A stretch of DNA of 12,090 bases from an uncultured Eubacteriales bacterium (GTDB taxonomy: Bacteria > Bacillota > Clostridia > Oscillospirales > Acutalibacteraceae). Of the stretch, positions 6,509 through 12,090 are shown piece after piece. Numbering within the stretch: position 1 is the first letter of the stretch; every line of letters begins with the position of its first letter. The DNA is taken from positions 1-12,090 of the forward strand of contig ONPE01000023.1 in assembly GCA_900319615.1 (NCBI GenBank), read 5' to 3'. A program made the position numbers and the translations under genes. The notes below the pieces were generated by a model. It saw nothing but the letters and a program-made list of their open reading frames with translations, did not search any database and was not told where the DNA came from.

Positions 6509-7078
6509 TCAGATGAATTCGATTTGATTATTCTCCATGCTCTTGATGCGCGCGAGCGATTCTACGCGCACGCCCATGCCGCGGATCAGATCTCCGCCCT
6601 GCTGGTACGCCTTCTCGATGATAATGCCTGCGCCGACGATCTCTGCGCCCGCGTCGCGGATGAGGCTGATAAGCCCCTTGAGAGCGGAGCCCATGGCGAG
6701 GAAGTCGTCGATGATCAGCACCTTGTCTCCGGGCTTCAAGAAGTCCTTTGATACTATGATATCGTAGGTGCGTTTATGTGTGAAGCTCTCTACCTGTGAG
6801 GTGTAGACGTCGTTGGCGATATTGATGGTCTTGGTCTTCTTGGCAAAAACCACCGGCACGTGGAACTCGCGCGCAACGATACAGGCGATGCCGATACCGC
6901 TCGCTTCTATGGTGAGGATCTTGTTGATCTCCTCGCCCTCGTACAGACGCTTGAATTCCTTCGCCAGCTCTGCGATGAAGTCGACGTCGATCTGATGGTT
7001 GACAAAGCTGTCCACCTTAAGCACGTTGCCCTCGCGCACGATGCCGTCCTTCAGTATTCTTTCCTCTAACAGTTTCAT
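6509..7078 (-). CDS. xpt: Xanthine phosphoribosyltransferase
   Basis: Purine salvage in the cytoplasm: xanthine plus PRPP gives XMP and pyrophosphate. At 189 residues it matches the family's usual length (about 190). Seen: MKLLEERILKDGIVREGNVL start typical of Xpt, the flexible-loop area LTIEASGIGIACIVAREF (55-72), FAKKTKT (78-84), TSQVESFT (93-100), the PRPP-binding motif VLIIDDFLAMGSAL (120-133) and GIIIEKAYQQGG (151-162). The start at 7078 follows a GGGGGA element about eight bases upstream. It is probably the first gene of an operon with the L,D-transpeptidase; no terminator lies in the short gap between them. In Bacillus, xpt is under a purine riboswitch; here the leader is only about 30 bases, too short for one. 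Confidence 0.95.
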   Translation of the reverse strand: MKLLEERILKDGIVREGNVLKVDSFVNHQIDVDFIAELAKEFKRLYEGEEINKILTIEASGIGIACIVAREFHVPVVFAKKTKTINIANDVYTSQVESFTHKRTYDIIVSKDFLKPGDKVLIIDDFLAMGSALKGLISLIRDAGAEIVGAGIIIEKAYQQGGDLIRGMGVRVESLARIKSMENNQIEFI

Positions 7079-7102
7079 AACTATTATCCCCCATATCTAT
7101 GT

Positions 7103-7120
7103 GATAATTACGTAGATAAT
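7103..7120. promoter_or_regulatory. Candidate operator overlapping the xpt -10
   Basis: Two GATAAT copies (7103-7108, 7115-7120) flank the palindrome TACGTA (7109-7114). The second copy overlaps the xpt -10 box and the element covers the predicted start point, the position expected of a repressor site. The regulator is not known. Confidence 0.3.
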
Positions 7121-7144
7121 ACTACATTTTGTGACGGATGGCAA
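7116..7144 (-). promoter_or_regulatory. Promoter of the xpt operon
   Basis: Minus-strand TTGCCA (7139-7144), 17-base spacer, TATTAT (7116-7121). The leader would be about 30 bases. Confidence 0.75.
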
Positions 7145-7182
7145 GGGCTTTCGACAGAAAAAAAGAAATTATTTAAGTTTTA

Positions 7183-7211
7183 TTGACCAACGGGCTCAAA
7201 TGGGCTATAAT
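7183..7211 (+). promoter_or_regulatory. Promoter of fhs
   Basis: TTGACC (7183-7188), 17-base spacer, consensus TATAAT (7206-7211). It is divergent from the xpt promoter, with 38 bases between the two -35 boxes. The leader to the fhs ATG is about 60 AT-rich bases without an obvious structure. Confidence 0.85.
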
Positions 7212-7276
7212 AAATCGGATAACGAATTATAATCAATAATCTATAATATATCAAAAACCCGACGGAGATGACATAC

Positions 7277-8944
7277 ATGACTGATATTGAGATCGCTCAG
7301 AGCTGTAAAATGAAGCACATAGGGGAGATAGCCGCGCAAGCCGGCATCCCCTCGGAGTATCTCGAATACTACGGCAATTACAAGGCTAAGCTGAGCCTCG
7401 ACGTCCTCAAGGAGAAGGATCGCGACAACAAGCTGATCCTCGTGACCGCCATCACCCCGACCCCTGCAGGCGAGGGCAAGACTACCACTACCATCGGTCT
7501 CGCGGACGGCCTGCGCAGACTCGGCAAGAGCGCCAACGTCGCTCTGCGCGAGCCCTCTCTGGGCCCTGTGTTCGGCATCAAGGGCGGCGCTGCAGGCGGC
7601 GGCTACGCTCAGGTGGTCCCGATGGAGGACATCAACCTGCATTTTACCGGCGATCTGCACGCTATCGGCGCGGCTAACAATCTTCTTGCCGCTATGATAG
7701 ATAACCACATCTACCACGGCAACAGCCTCTATATAGACCCCAGACGCATCACGTGGAAGCGTTGCGTGGATATGAACGACCGCCAGCTGCGCTGCGTGAC
7801 CGACGGTCTCGGCGGCAGGGTAAACGGCGTGCCGCGCGAGGACGGCTACGATATCACTGTAGCGTCCGAGATCATGGCGATCCTCTGCCTTGCAGATTCT
7901 ATCCGCGATCTCAAGGAACGCCTCTCCAGGATCATCGTCGGCTACACCTTCGACGACAAGCCCGTCACAGCCGGCGAGCTTAAGGCTCAGGGCGCTCTGA
8001 CCGCGCTGCTTCTCGACGCGATAAAGCCTAATCTTGTTCAGACCCTTGAGGGTACCCCGGCGTTCGTGCACGGCGGCCCGTTCGCGAATATCGCCCACGG
8101 CTGCAACTCCGTCATCGCCACAAAGACCGCCCGCAAGCTGAGCGACTACACCGTTACCGAGGCAGGCTTCGGCGCCGACCTCGGAGCCGAGAAGTTCCTC
8201 GACATCAAGTGTCGTTACGCCGGCATGAAGCCCGACGCGGTAGTCATCGTCGCCACCGTTCGCGCTCTCAAGATGCACGGCGGCGTGGATAAGAAGAATC
8301 TCGCTCCCGAAAATCTCGAAGCGCTCGAGAAGGGCTTGCCCAACCTCCTGCGCCATGTTGATAATATAAAGAACGTCTATCATCTGCCTGCCGTGGTCGC
8401 GATCAACCGCTTCCCGACCGACACCGACGCCGAGCTCAAGATGGTCATGCGCCGTTGTGAGGAGCTGGGCGTGAACGCTGTTATCTCCACCGTTTGGGCT
8501 GACGGCGGTTTGGGCGGAGTCGACCTCGCCGACGAGGTAATCCGACTCTGTGATGAAGAGAGCAACGAGGATTTCGATTTTGTCTACGAGCTCGATATCC
8601 CGATAGAGAAGAAGATCAGGGCTGTTGCAAAGCGCGTCTACCGCGCCAGCCATGTCGCCTTCACCACCAAGGCTGAAAAAGAGCTCCAAAAGCTCACCAT
8701 GATGGGCTACGCTAATCTTCCCGTCTGCATAGCGAAGACCCAGTACAGCTTCTCGGACGACGCGGCTCTGCTGTGCGCTCCGGAGGGCTTCGTCATCCAC
8801 GTGCAGGATATCCGCCTCTCAGCCGGCGCAGGCTTCATCGTTGTCCTCACCGGCAGCATCATGACGATGCCCGGCTTGCCCAAGGTGCCGTCCGCAGAGA
8901 AGATTGACGTCTCCGACGACGGCGTTATCAGCGGACTCTTTTAA
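7277..8944 (+). CDS. fhs: Formate--tetrahydrofolate ligase
   Basis: Cytoplasmic enzyme joining formate to THF with ATP to give 10-formyl-THF, for purine and fMet synthesis and, in acetogens, the methyl branch of the Wood-Ljungdahl pathway. 555 residues, the normal family length. Seen: nucleotide-binding TPTPAGEGKTTTTIG (60-74), signature EPSLGPVFGIKGGAAGGG (92-109), ED-x-NLHFTGD (117-126), PFANIAHGCNS (268-278), EAGFGADLGAEKF (295-307) and VATVRALKMHGG (325-336). I chose the ATG at 7277 rather than an in-frame ATG at 7268, because the GGAG (7264-7267) abuts 7268 but is nine bases from 7277. The pseudouridine synthase follows after 72 bases with no terminator between, so they may share a transcript. 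No other Wood-Ljungdahl gene is nearby, so a role in ordinary one-carbon supply is the safer reading. Confidence 0.97.
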   Translation: MTDIEIAQSCKMKHIGEIAAQAGIPSEYLEYYGNYKAKLSLDVLKEKDRDNKLILVTAITPTPAGEGKTTTTIGLADGLRRLGKSANVALREPSLGPVFGIKGGAAGGGYAQVVPMEDINLHFTGDLHAIGAANNLLAAMIDNHIYHGNSLYIDPRRITWKRCVDMNDRQLRCVTDGLGGRVNGVPREDGYDITVASEIMAILCLADSIRDLKERLSRIIVGYTFDDKPVTAGELKAQGALTALLLDAIKPNLVQTLEGTPAFVHGGPFANIAHGCNSVIATKTARKLSDYTVTEAGFGADLGAEKFLDIKCRYAGMKPDAVVIVATVRALKMHGGVDKKNLAPENLEALEKGLPNLLRHVDNIKNVYHLPAVVAINRFPTDTDAELKMVMRRCEELGVNAVISTVWADGGLGGVDLADEVIRLCDEESNEDFDFVYELDIPIEKKIRAVAKRVYRASHVAFTTKAEKELQKLTMMGYANLPVCIAKTQYSFSDDAALLCAPEGFVIHVQDIRLSAGAGFIVVLTGSIMTMPGLPKVPSAEKIDVSDDGVISGLF

Positions 8945-8980
8945 GAGTTAGGAGTGAGGAGTTAGGAGTGAGGAGTTTAG
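8945..8980 (+). repeat. Heptanucleotide tandem repeat between fhs and the pseudouridine synthase gene
   Basis: Four perfect alternating units GAGTTAG, GAGTGAG, GAGTTAG, GAGTGAG (8945-8972), that is two copies of a 14-base unit, are followed by a degenerate GAGTTTAG. The array begins at the base after the fhs stop codon. Each unit contains or joins into GGAG, resembling a ribosome binding site, but the array lies 37-70 bases before the next start. Confidence 0.9.
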
Positions 8981-9016
8981 ATTGAGTCATTTCCTCGTTC
9001 CCGACTTTACAATAAA

Positions 9017-9667
9017 ATGAAACCTATAATCTATTATCAGGATGAATATATAATCGTTGCGTATAAGCCTTACGGCGCGCTGAGTGAAGAGCATGACGGC
9101 AAGACGGATATGCCCTCTCTTCTTAAGGCTGAGACCGGCTGTCGGGAGATATATCCAGTTCATCGCCTCGACCGCACCACGCAGGGCTTGATGGTTTACG
9201 CAAAGACTCCCGACGCTGCTAAGCGGATGGGGGAGATGCTCCGAAACGGAGAGGTCGAAAAGCGTTATCTCGCCGTCGTAGAGGGGATACCGTCTCCGCC
9301 GTCGGGCGAGCTGCGCGATCTGCTGTACTTCGACCGGCGCAGGAACAAGAGCTTTATCGTCAAGCGTGAGCGCAAAGGCGTGAAGGAAGCTGTTCTATCC
9401 TACGATACCCTTGCTTTTTCTCAGACCGACGGCGAGGATATCTCTCTGCTCCGTATCCGTCTTCACACCGGCAGGACGCACCAGATACGCGTGCAGTTCG
9501 CGTCGCGTAAGACGCCCCTTGCCGGCGACCGGAGATACGGCAGCAGGCTCCGCACAGACGAGATAATGCTGTGCTCGTCGTATCTTTGTTTCAAGCATCC
9601 GTACACAGGTGAAAAAATGACTTTCACATACGATCCGGATAACGGCTTGTTCCGCTTATTTGAATAA
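9017..9667 (+). CDS. RluA-family pseudouridine synthase
   Basis: Converts specific uridines in rRNA or tRNA to pseudouridine. 216 residues, consisting of the catalytic domain alone; there is no N-terminal S4 domain, unlike RluC and RluD. Seen: YIIVAYKPYGALSE (11-24), the catalytic motif HRLDRTTQGL (49-58, Asp52), KRYLAVVEG (82-90), and the signature LLRIRLHTGRTHQIRVQFA (144-162), then PLAGDRRYG (167-175). The target site cannot be told from sequence. The ATG at 9017 starts at the proper N-terminus of the fold, but no good Shine-Dalgarno precedes it (AT-rich TTTACAATAAA), so translation may be weak. It lies downstream of fhs and converges on the CAP-domain gene. Confidence 0.93.
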   Translation: MKPIIYYQDEYIIVAYKPYGALSEEHDGKTDMPSLLKAETGCREIYPVHRLDRTTQGLMVYAKTPDAAKRMGEMLRNGEVEKRYLAVVEGIPSPPSGELRDLLYFDRRRNKSFIVKRERKGVKEAVLSYDTLAFSQTDGEDISLLRIRLHTGRTHQIRVQFASRKTPLAGDRRYGSRLRTDEIMLCSSYLCFKHPYTGEKMTFTYDPDNGLFRLFE

Positions 9668-9683
9668 TACTAATCATAATAAA

Positions 9684-9718
9684 AAGGGAGCTGTCGCAGA
9701 CTGTGCAACAGCTCCCTT
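9684..9718. terminator. Bidirectional terminator between convergent genes
   Basis: A perfect 11-bp stem (AAGGGAGCTGT and complement) with a 13-base loop lies between the two convergent genes. On the minus strand it is followed by TTTATTATG, extending the T-run of the stem end, which makes it a strong terminator for the CAP gene. On the plus strand the tail (GCAGTTTATT) is weaker. Confidence 0.85.
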
Positions 9719-9735
9719 GCAGTTTATTCGGTTGA

Positions 9736-11175
9736 TCAAAGCTGGCTTTCGCCGACGCCGTAGGGGGTCGATCTGCCGGCGAGGTATCTTTGTATCGAGG
9801 TCACATCCAAGATGTCCTGTACGCCGTCGCCGTTAACGTCGCAGTCATAGTCGCAGTAGTTATCGGAAGACATACCCGCGAGATACAGCTGGATCATCGT
9901 GACGTCAGTGACGGATACCTTATCGTCGCCGTCTGCGTCGCCGAGCAGGAACTCGGAGTCCTTGACGATGACGTCGAGGGTGACCGACATGATATCGTTG
10001 AGTATGCTCGCGGTGATCTGACATCTGCCGACCTTGTTGGCGAAGATCTGATCCTCGGTGGTGATGAAGGCGGCGCCGTCTGCATCAAAGCCCCAGTCGA
10101 TGTACGGTTCCTCCGACATCAGATCGGAGCGCGCCGTGACGCCTGTTTCGGCGATGGTCTTGGGCTTCATAACGATCGTTGTTCTATCGGCAGTTATCTC
10201 TGAGAGTGCGAAGAGGTTCACGGTATACTGAATCGGCGATTCCTTACCATCTTTGTAAATACCGGATATGGTGACGTTCAGCGTATCCTCATCGGTGAAA
10301 TCCGCTACTTTGAAGATGATGCATTTTGACATACCGTAGTTGTCGTTGTTCACATACAGATCGTAGCCGGAGTTTTTGCTGATGCTCCATGCATGACTTA
10401 AGGTCTTTGAGCTTATCTTGACTTTGACCCTGTCGATAGACGGATCGTCATATGCGTCGCCGAGATTGACCGAGAACACCGAGCCGGAGAACATCTCAAG
10501 AGGTGTGTTGGGCGCGGGCCACGCGACATAGTCGCCGGTGAAGCTTCCCTCTCTCGAATCGTCGAAAGAGTACATCGAGTAGAAATCCTCGACCTTGCCG
10601 AAGCCGGTCTCCTTCATATACGGGTTAAGTATCCAGCGGCGGTGACCGACGCGGTCGATGTTGTCGGAGTATGATTCATCCATCCAACCGAAGATAGTCG
10701 CTTCTCTTGTGTTGTCAAAGCCCATCGCGAGGTTGCTTCTGCCGGCGGACTTATAGCACTCTTCATAAAGACTGCTGCTCATGCCGGACGGCTGCGGCGG
10801 CTTGTGAGAGAGATATCCGTTCGCCGCGTTGATGAGAGAAGCCGCCTGAGCGTACTCAGAGTATTCGGAGTTGAGCGTGACGTCATAGGGGATGCCGGCT
10901 ATGTAGCGGTAGAAGTTGATGAAGTTCAGCGCCTTTTTCTGGCTTGCGATGTCCATCGCTCCCAGAGCAAAACCTGAGGGATCCAGCGAGTATCCCGAGC
11001 TGTATCCGTCGCCTCCCGAGAGGTCGATATCCAGCTCGTTCATCTTCTTGATTATATCATTCTTTGTGGGGTACTTGACGCCGAAGTTCGACGCCGCGCT
11101 TGTGCAAAGGACGCAGGTGGAGCACATCGTGATAACCAAAATGATTATCAAAGTTGCAGATAACAGCTTTTTCAT
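9736..11175 (-). CDS. Secreted CAP (SCP/PR-1-like) domain protein with C-terminal dockerin
   Basis: 479 residues. An N-terminal signal peptide (MKKLLSATLIIILVITM, cleavage around residue 28, three cysteines in its c-region) leads to a CAP domain (about 80-215): KALNFINFYRYIAGIPYDV, YLSHKPPQPSG (His124), GRSNLAMG (145-152) and VGHRRWILNP (176-185). Residues about 225-325 are a beta-rich segment, and 326-406 look like a bacterial Ig-like domain (ITADRTTIVMKPKTIAETGV, FANKVGRCQITASI). A type I dockerin follows (410-468) with two loop/helix repeats (GDADGDDKVSVTDVTMIQLY and DVNGDGVQDILDVTSIQRY) and a PYGVGE tail. CAP proteins have diverse roles and the substrate here cannot be stated; cohesin-mediated attachment outside the cell is inferred. 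GGGGGGA lies about seven bases before the ATG, and a separate promoter lies upstream. Confidence 0.92.
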   Translation of the reverse strand: MKKLLSATLIIILVITMCSTCVLCTSAASNFGVKYPTKNDIIKKMNELDIDLSGGDGYSSGYSLDPSGFALGAMDIASQKKALNFINFYRYIAGIPYDVTLNSEYSEYAQAASLINAANGYLSHKPPQPSGMSSSLYEECYKSAGRSNLAMGFDNTREATIFGWMDESYSDNIDRVGHRRWILNPYMKETGFGKVEDFYSMYSFDDSREGSFTGDYVAWPAPNTPLEMFSGSVFSVNLGDAYDDPSIDRVKVKISSKTLSHAWSISKNSGYDLYVNNDNYGMSKCIIFKVADFTDEDTLNVTISGIYKDGKESPIQYTVNLFALSEITADRTTIVMKPKTIAETGVTARSDLMSEEPYIDWGFDADGAAFITTEDQIFANKVGRCQITASILNDIMSVTLDVIVKDSEFLLGDADGDDKVSVTDVTMIQLYLAGMSSDNYCDYDCDVNGDGVQDILDVTSIQRYLAGRSTPYGVGESQL

Positions 11176-11192
11176 ACTTCATCCCCCCCATC

Positions 11193-11208
11193 TTGTACAA
11201 TGTCGACA
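11193..11208. promoter_or_regulatory. Two abutting 8-base palindromes in the CAP gene leader
   Basis: TTGTACAA (11193-11200) directly abuts TGTCGACA (11201-11208). Both are perfect palindromes, and they sit between the promoter and the ribosome binding site of the CAP-dockerin gene. This could be a regulator site or chance; no known operator is recognised. Confidence 0.3.
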
Positions 11209-11244
11209 CAGGAATAATATAAATGTGGAGAATTCCTTGTATAT

Positions 11245-11273
11245 ATTATACTATAAATTATCAACATTTTCAA
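11245..11273 (-). promoter_or_regulatory. Promoter of the CAP-dockerin gene
   Basis: Minus-strand TTGAAA (11268-11273), 17-base spacer, consensus TATAAT (11245-11250). Transcription from about 11238 gives a leader of about 60 bases. Confidence 0.8.
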
Positions 11274-11303
11274 TGAACGGATTCTATATATCGCAGATAA
11301 ATA

Positions 11304-11324
11304 TTTTATGAAACATTCATAAAA
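11304..11324. promoter_or_regulatory. AT-rich 9-bp inverted repeat upstream of the CAP promoter
   Basis: TTTTATGAA (11304-11312) and TTCATAAAA (11316-11324) are perfect complements separated by three bases. The element is centred about 43 bases upstream of the CAP gene's -35 and right beside the ATPase terminator. It may be an activator or operator site, or a second weak hairpin of the terminator. Confidence 0.35.
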
Positions 11325-11325
11325 C

Positions 11326-11362
11326 TTTTCGGGCAGCTCAAAAACACTGAGCTGCCCGAAAA
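11326..11362 (-). terminator. Rho-independent terminator after the P-type ATPase gene
   Basis: A perfect 15-bp stem with core CGGGCAGCTCA and a 7-base loop starts 13 bases past the ATPase stop codon and is followed on the minus strand by GTTTTATG. It separates the ATPase gene from the CAP promoter. Confidence 0.85.
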
Positions 11363-11375
11363 AATAATTAGGTTT

Positions 11376-12090
11376 TTATTCTGCTTGTGCCGAGATCGCC
11401 TTGTATCCCGCCTCGTTGATCGCCGCCATAACGGCGTCCGTATCGAGCGGATCTTTTGATGTGATGACGGTCATTCCTTCGTCGTGAGAGGATACGACCT
11501 CCTCGACCTCAAAGCTCTTTTTTACAGCCTCGTTCACGTGCTTCTCGCACATCGGGCACATCATGCCCTCGACCTTGACAGTGGTTTTTATCATTTTTGT
11601 TTCTCCTTTGCTTGTATTATCAAATACGGCGTCGGGTATTTCGACCGCCGCCTTATTGCTCTTTTTATGCTTGTGGGGATCAAACAGATTCAGCCTCAAA
11701 GCGTTGCTCACTACGCAGAAGGAGCTCAGGCTCATCGCCGCGGCTCCGAACATCGGGCTCAGACTGATGCCGAACAGCGGTATCCATAAGCCTGCCGCAA
11801 GCGGTATGCCTATGACGTTGTAGATGAACGCCCAGAAGAGATTCTCGCGGATATTCTTCAAGGTCTGCCTCGAGAGCCTTATCGACGCCGCGGCCTCTTT
11901 GAGGCTCGAGCCGACCAGCACGATGTCCGCGGCTTCGATCGCGATATCCGACCCGGAGCCCACTGCTATGCCGGTATCGGCTGCCGTAAGTGCCGGCGCG
12001 TCGTTTATGCCGTCGCCTGCCATAGCAGTCTTGCCGTACGCCTTCAGCTTCTCTATGATGCCGCTCTTGCCCTCGGGGAGGACGCCTGCG
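11376..12090 (-). CDS. copA: Cu(+)-type P1B ATPase, C-terminal part, with C-terminal HMA domain
   Basis: ATP-driven export of monovalent copper (or silver) across the cytoplasmic membrane. The visible 237 residues start in the P-domain, before the hinge motif GDGINDAPAL, followed by GSGSDIAIEAADIVLVG. The last two membrane helices carry YN in TM7 (FIYNVIGIPLAAG) and MxxSS in TM8 (AAMSLSSFCVVSNALRLN), the metal-site signature of the Cu(+)/Ag(+) P1B-1 subgroup. A His/Lys-rich linker (DPHKHKKSNK) leads to an HMA metal-binding domain with CxxC in GMMCPMC. The phosphorylation motif, the transduction domain and any N-terminal HMA lie outside the window. A Shine-Dalgarno and in-frame ATG right before the HMA domain suggest a second product. 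Confidence 0.95.
   Translation of the reverse strand, partial: AGVLPEGKSGIIEKLKAYGKTAMAGDGINDAPALTAADTGIAVGSGSDIAIEAADIVLVGSSLKEAAASIRLSRQTLKNIRENLFWAFIYNVIGIPLAAGLWIPLFGISLSPMFGAAAMSLSSFCVVSNALRLNLFDPHKHKKSNKAAVEIPDAVFDNTSKGETKMIKTTVKVEGMMCPMCEKHVNEAVKKSFEVEEVVSSHDEGMTVITSKDPLDTDAVMAAINEAGYKAISAQAE
11592..11609 (-). promoter_or_regulatory. Internal ribosome binding site and ATG ahead of the ATPase HMA domain
   Basis: Inside the ATPase reading frame, AAAGGAGA (11602-11609) stands eight bases before an in-frame ATG (11592-11594). Initiation there would give a 72-residue protein ending at the ATPase stop, MIKTTVKVEGMMCPMCEKHV onward, the size and layout of a CopZ-type copper chaperone. The site falls exactly at the linker/domain border. 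Actual use is inference. Confidence 0.5.

Noticed and set aside
5531..6751. A 406-codon plus-strand frame across the L,D-transpeptidase and xpt genes
   Set aside because: It runs antisense to two clearly recognised genes and has Val/Ala/Leu-rich shadow composition and no Shine-Dalgarno.
7079..7121. Purine riboswitch upstream of xpt
   Set aside because: Looked for because of the Bacillus precedent, but the transcribed leader is only about 30 bases and lacks the three-way junction core.
7241..8800. A 519-codon open frame antisense to fhs
   Set aside because: It is the shadow of a strongly coding, GC-biased gene; its translation is low-complexity and it lacks a ribosome binding site, while fhs is unambiguous.
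8945..8980. CRISPR array or mobile-element end
   Set aside because: The repeats are seven bases long, contiguous and without spacers; no transposase or inverted ends are nearby.

Overview
The window looks like a chromosomal segment of an anaerobic Firmicute of the Ruminococcus/Oscillospiraceae type. The pointers are two secreted proteins with type I dockerins, a starch-binding-like module on a lipoprotein esterase, a formate--tetrahydrofolate ligase, strong GGAGG ribosome binding sites and sigma-A promoters with 17-base spacers. The assignment is inferred from gene content only. Coding sequence is fairly GC-rich at third codon positions, which produces several long but meaningless antisense frames. 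I see no tRNA, rRNA, CRISPR array, transposase or phage gene.

Layout. At the left edge is the N-terminal part of single-chain glycyl-tRNA synthetase (minus strand) with its own promoter. Next (1048-3713, minus) is a translationally coupled pair: a secreted dockerin protein followed by a lipid-anchored esterase with a C-terminal starch-binding-like module. Upstream of the pair is a 234-base leader (3714-3947) holding the terminator of the preceding gene, a promoter overlapping that terminator and a possible 25-codon leader ORF. An XRE-type regulator with a second, C-terminal winged-helix-like region lies at 3948-4787 with its own promoter. The stretch 4846-4990 holds nothing I recognise.

From 4991 to 7144 (minus) a likely xpt operon encodes xanthine phosphoribosyltransferase and then an exported L,D-transpeptidase carrying three fibronectin-III-like repeats. 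The transpeptidase lacks a normal start codon at the position its Shine-Dalgarno and signal peptide demand; an ACG sits there. Divergent to it, fhs (formate--THF ligase) and a pseudouridine synthase run on the plus strand, separated by a heptanucleotide tandem repeat. A bidirectional terminator separates these from a convergent, minus-strand, secreted CAP-domain protein with a C-terminal dockerin.

The right edge holds the C-terminal part of a Cu(+)-type P1B ATPase ending in a heavy-metal-associated (HMA) domain. An internal ribosome binding site and ATG precede that domain, so a free copper chaperone could also be made from the same gene.

How the genes relate. fhs makes 10-formyl-THF for purine synthesis and xpt salvages purines, so the shared 198-base divergent region is a reasonable place for common control. 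The dockerin proteins, the esterase and the transpeptidase all act outside the membrane, in polysaccharide handling and envelope work. No cohesin or scaffoldin gene is present, so the dockerins' docking partner is unknown. I found no convincing wholly new multigene system; the best leads are the internal chaperone start, the ACG start and the regulator/leader/dockerin/esterase block.
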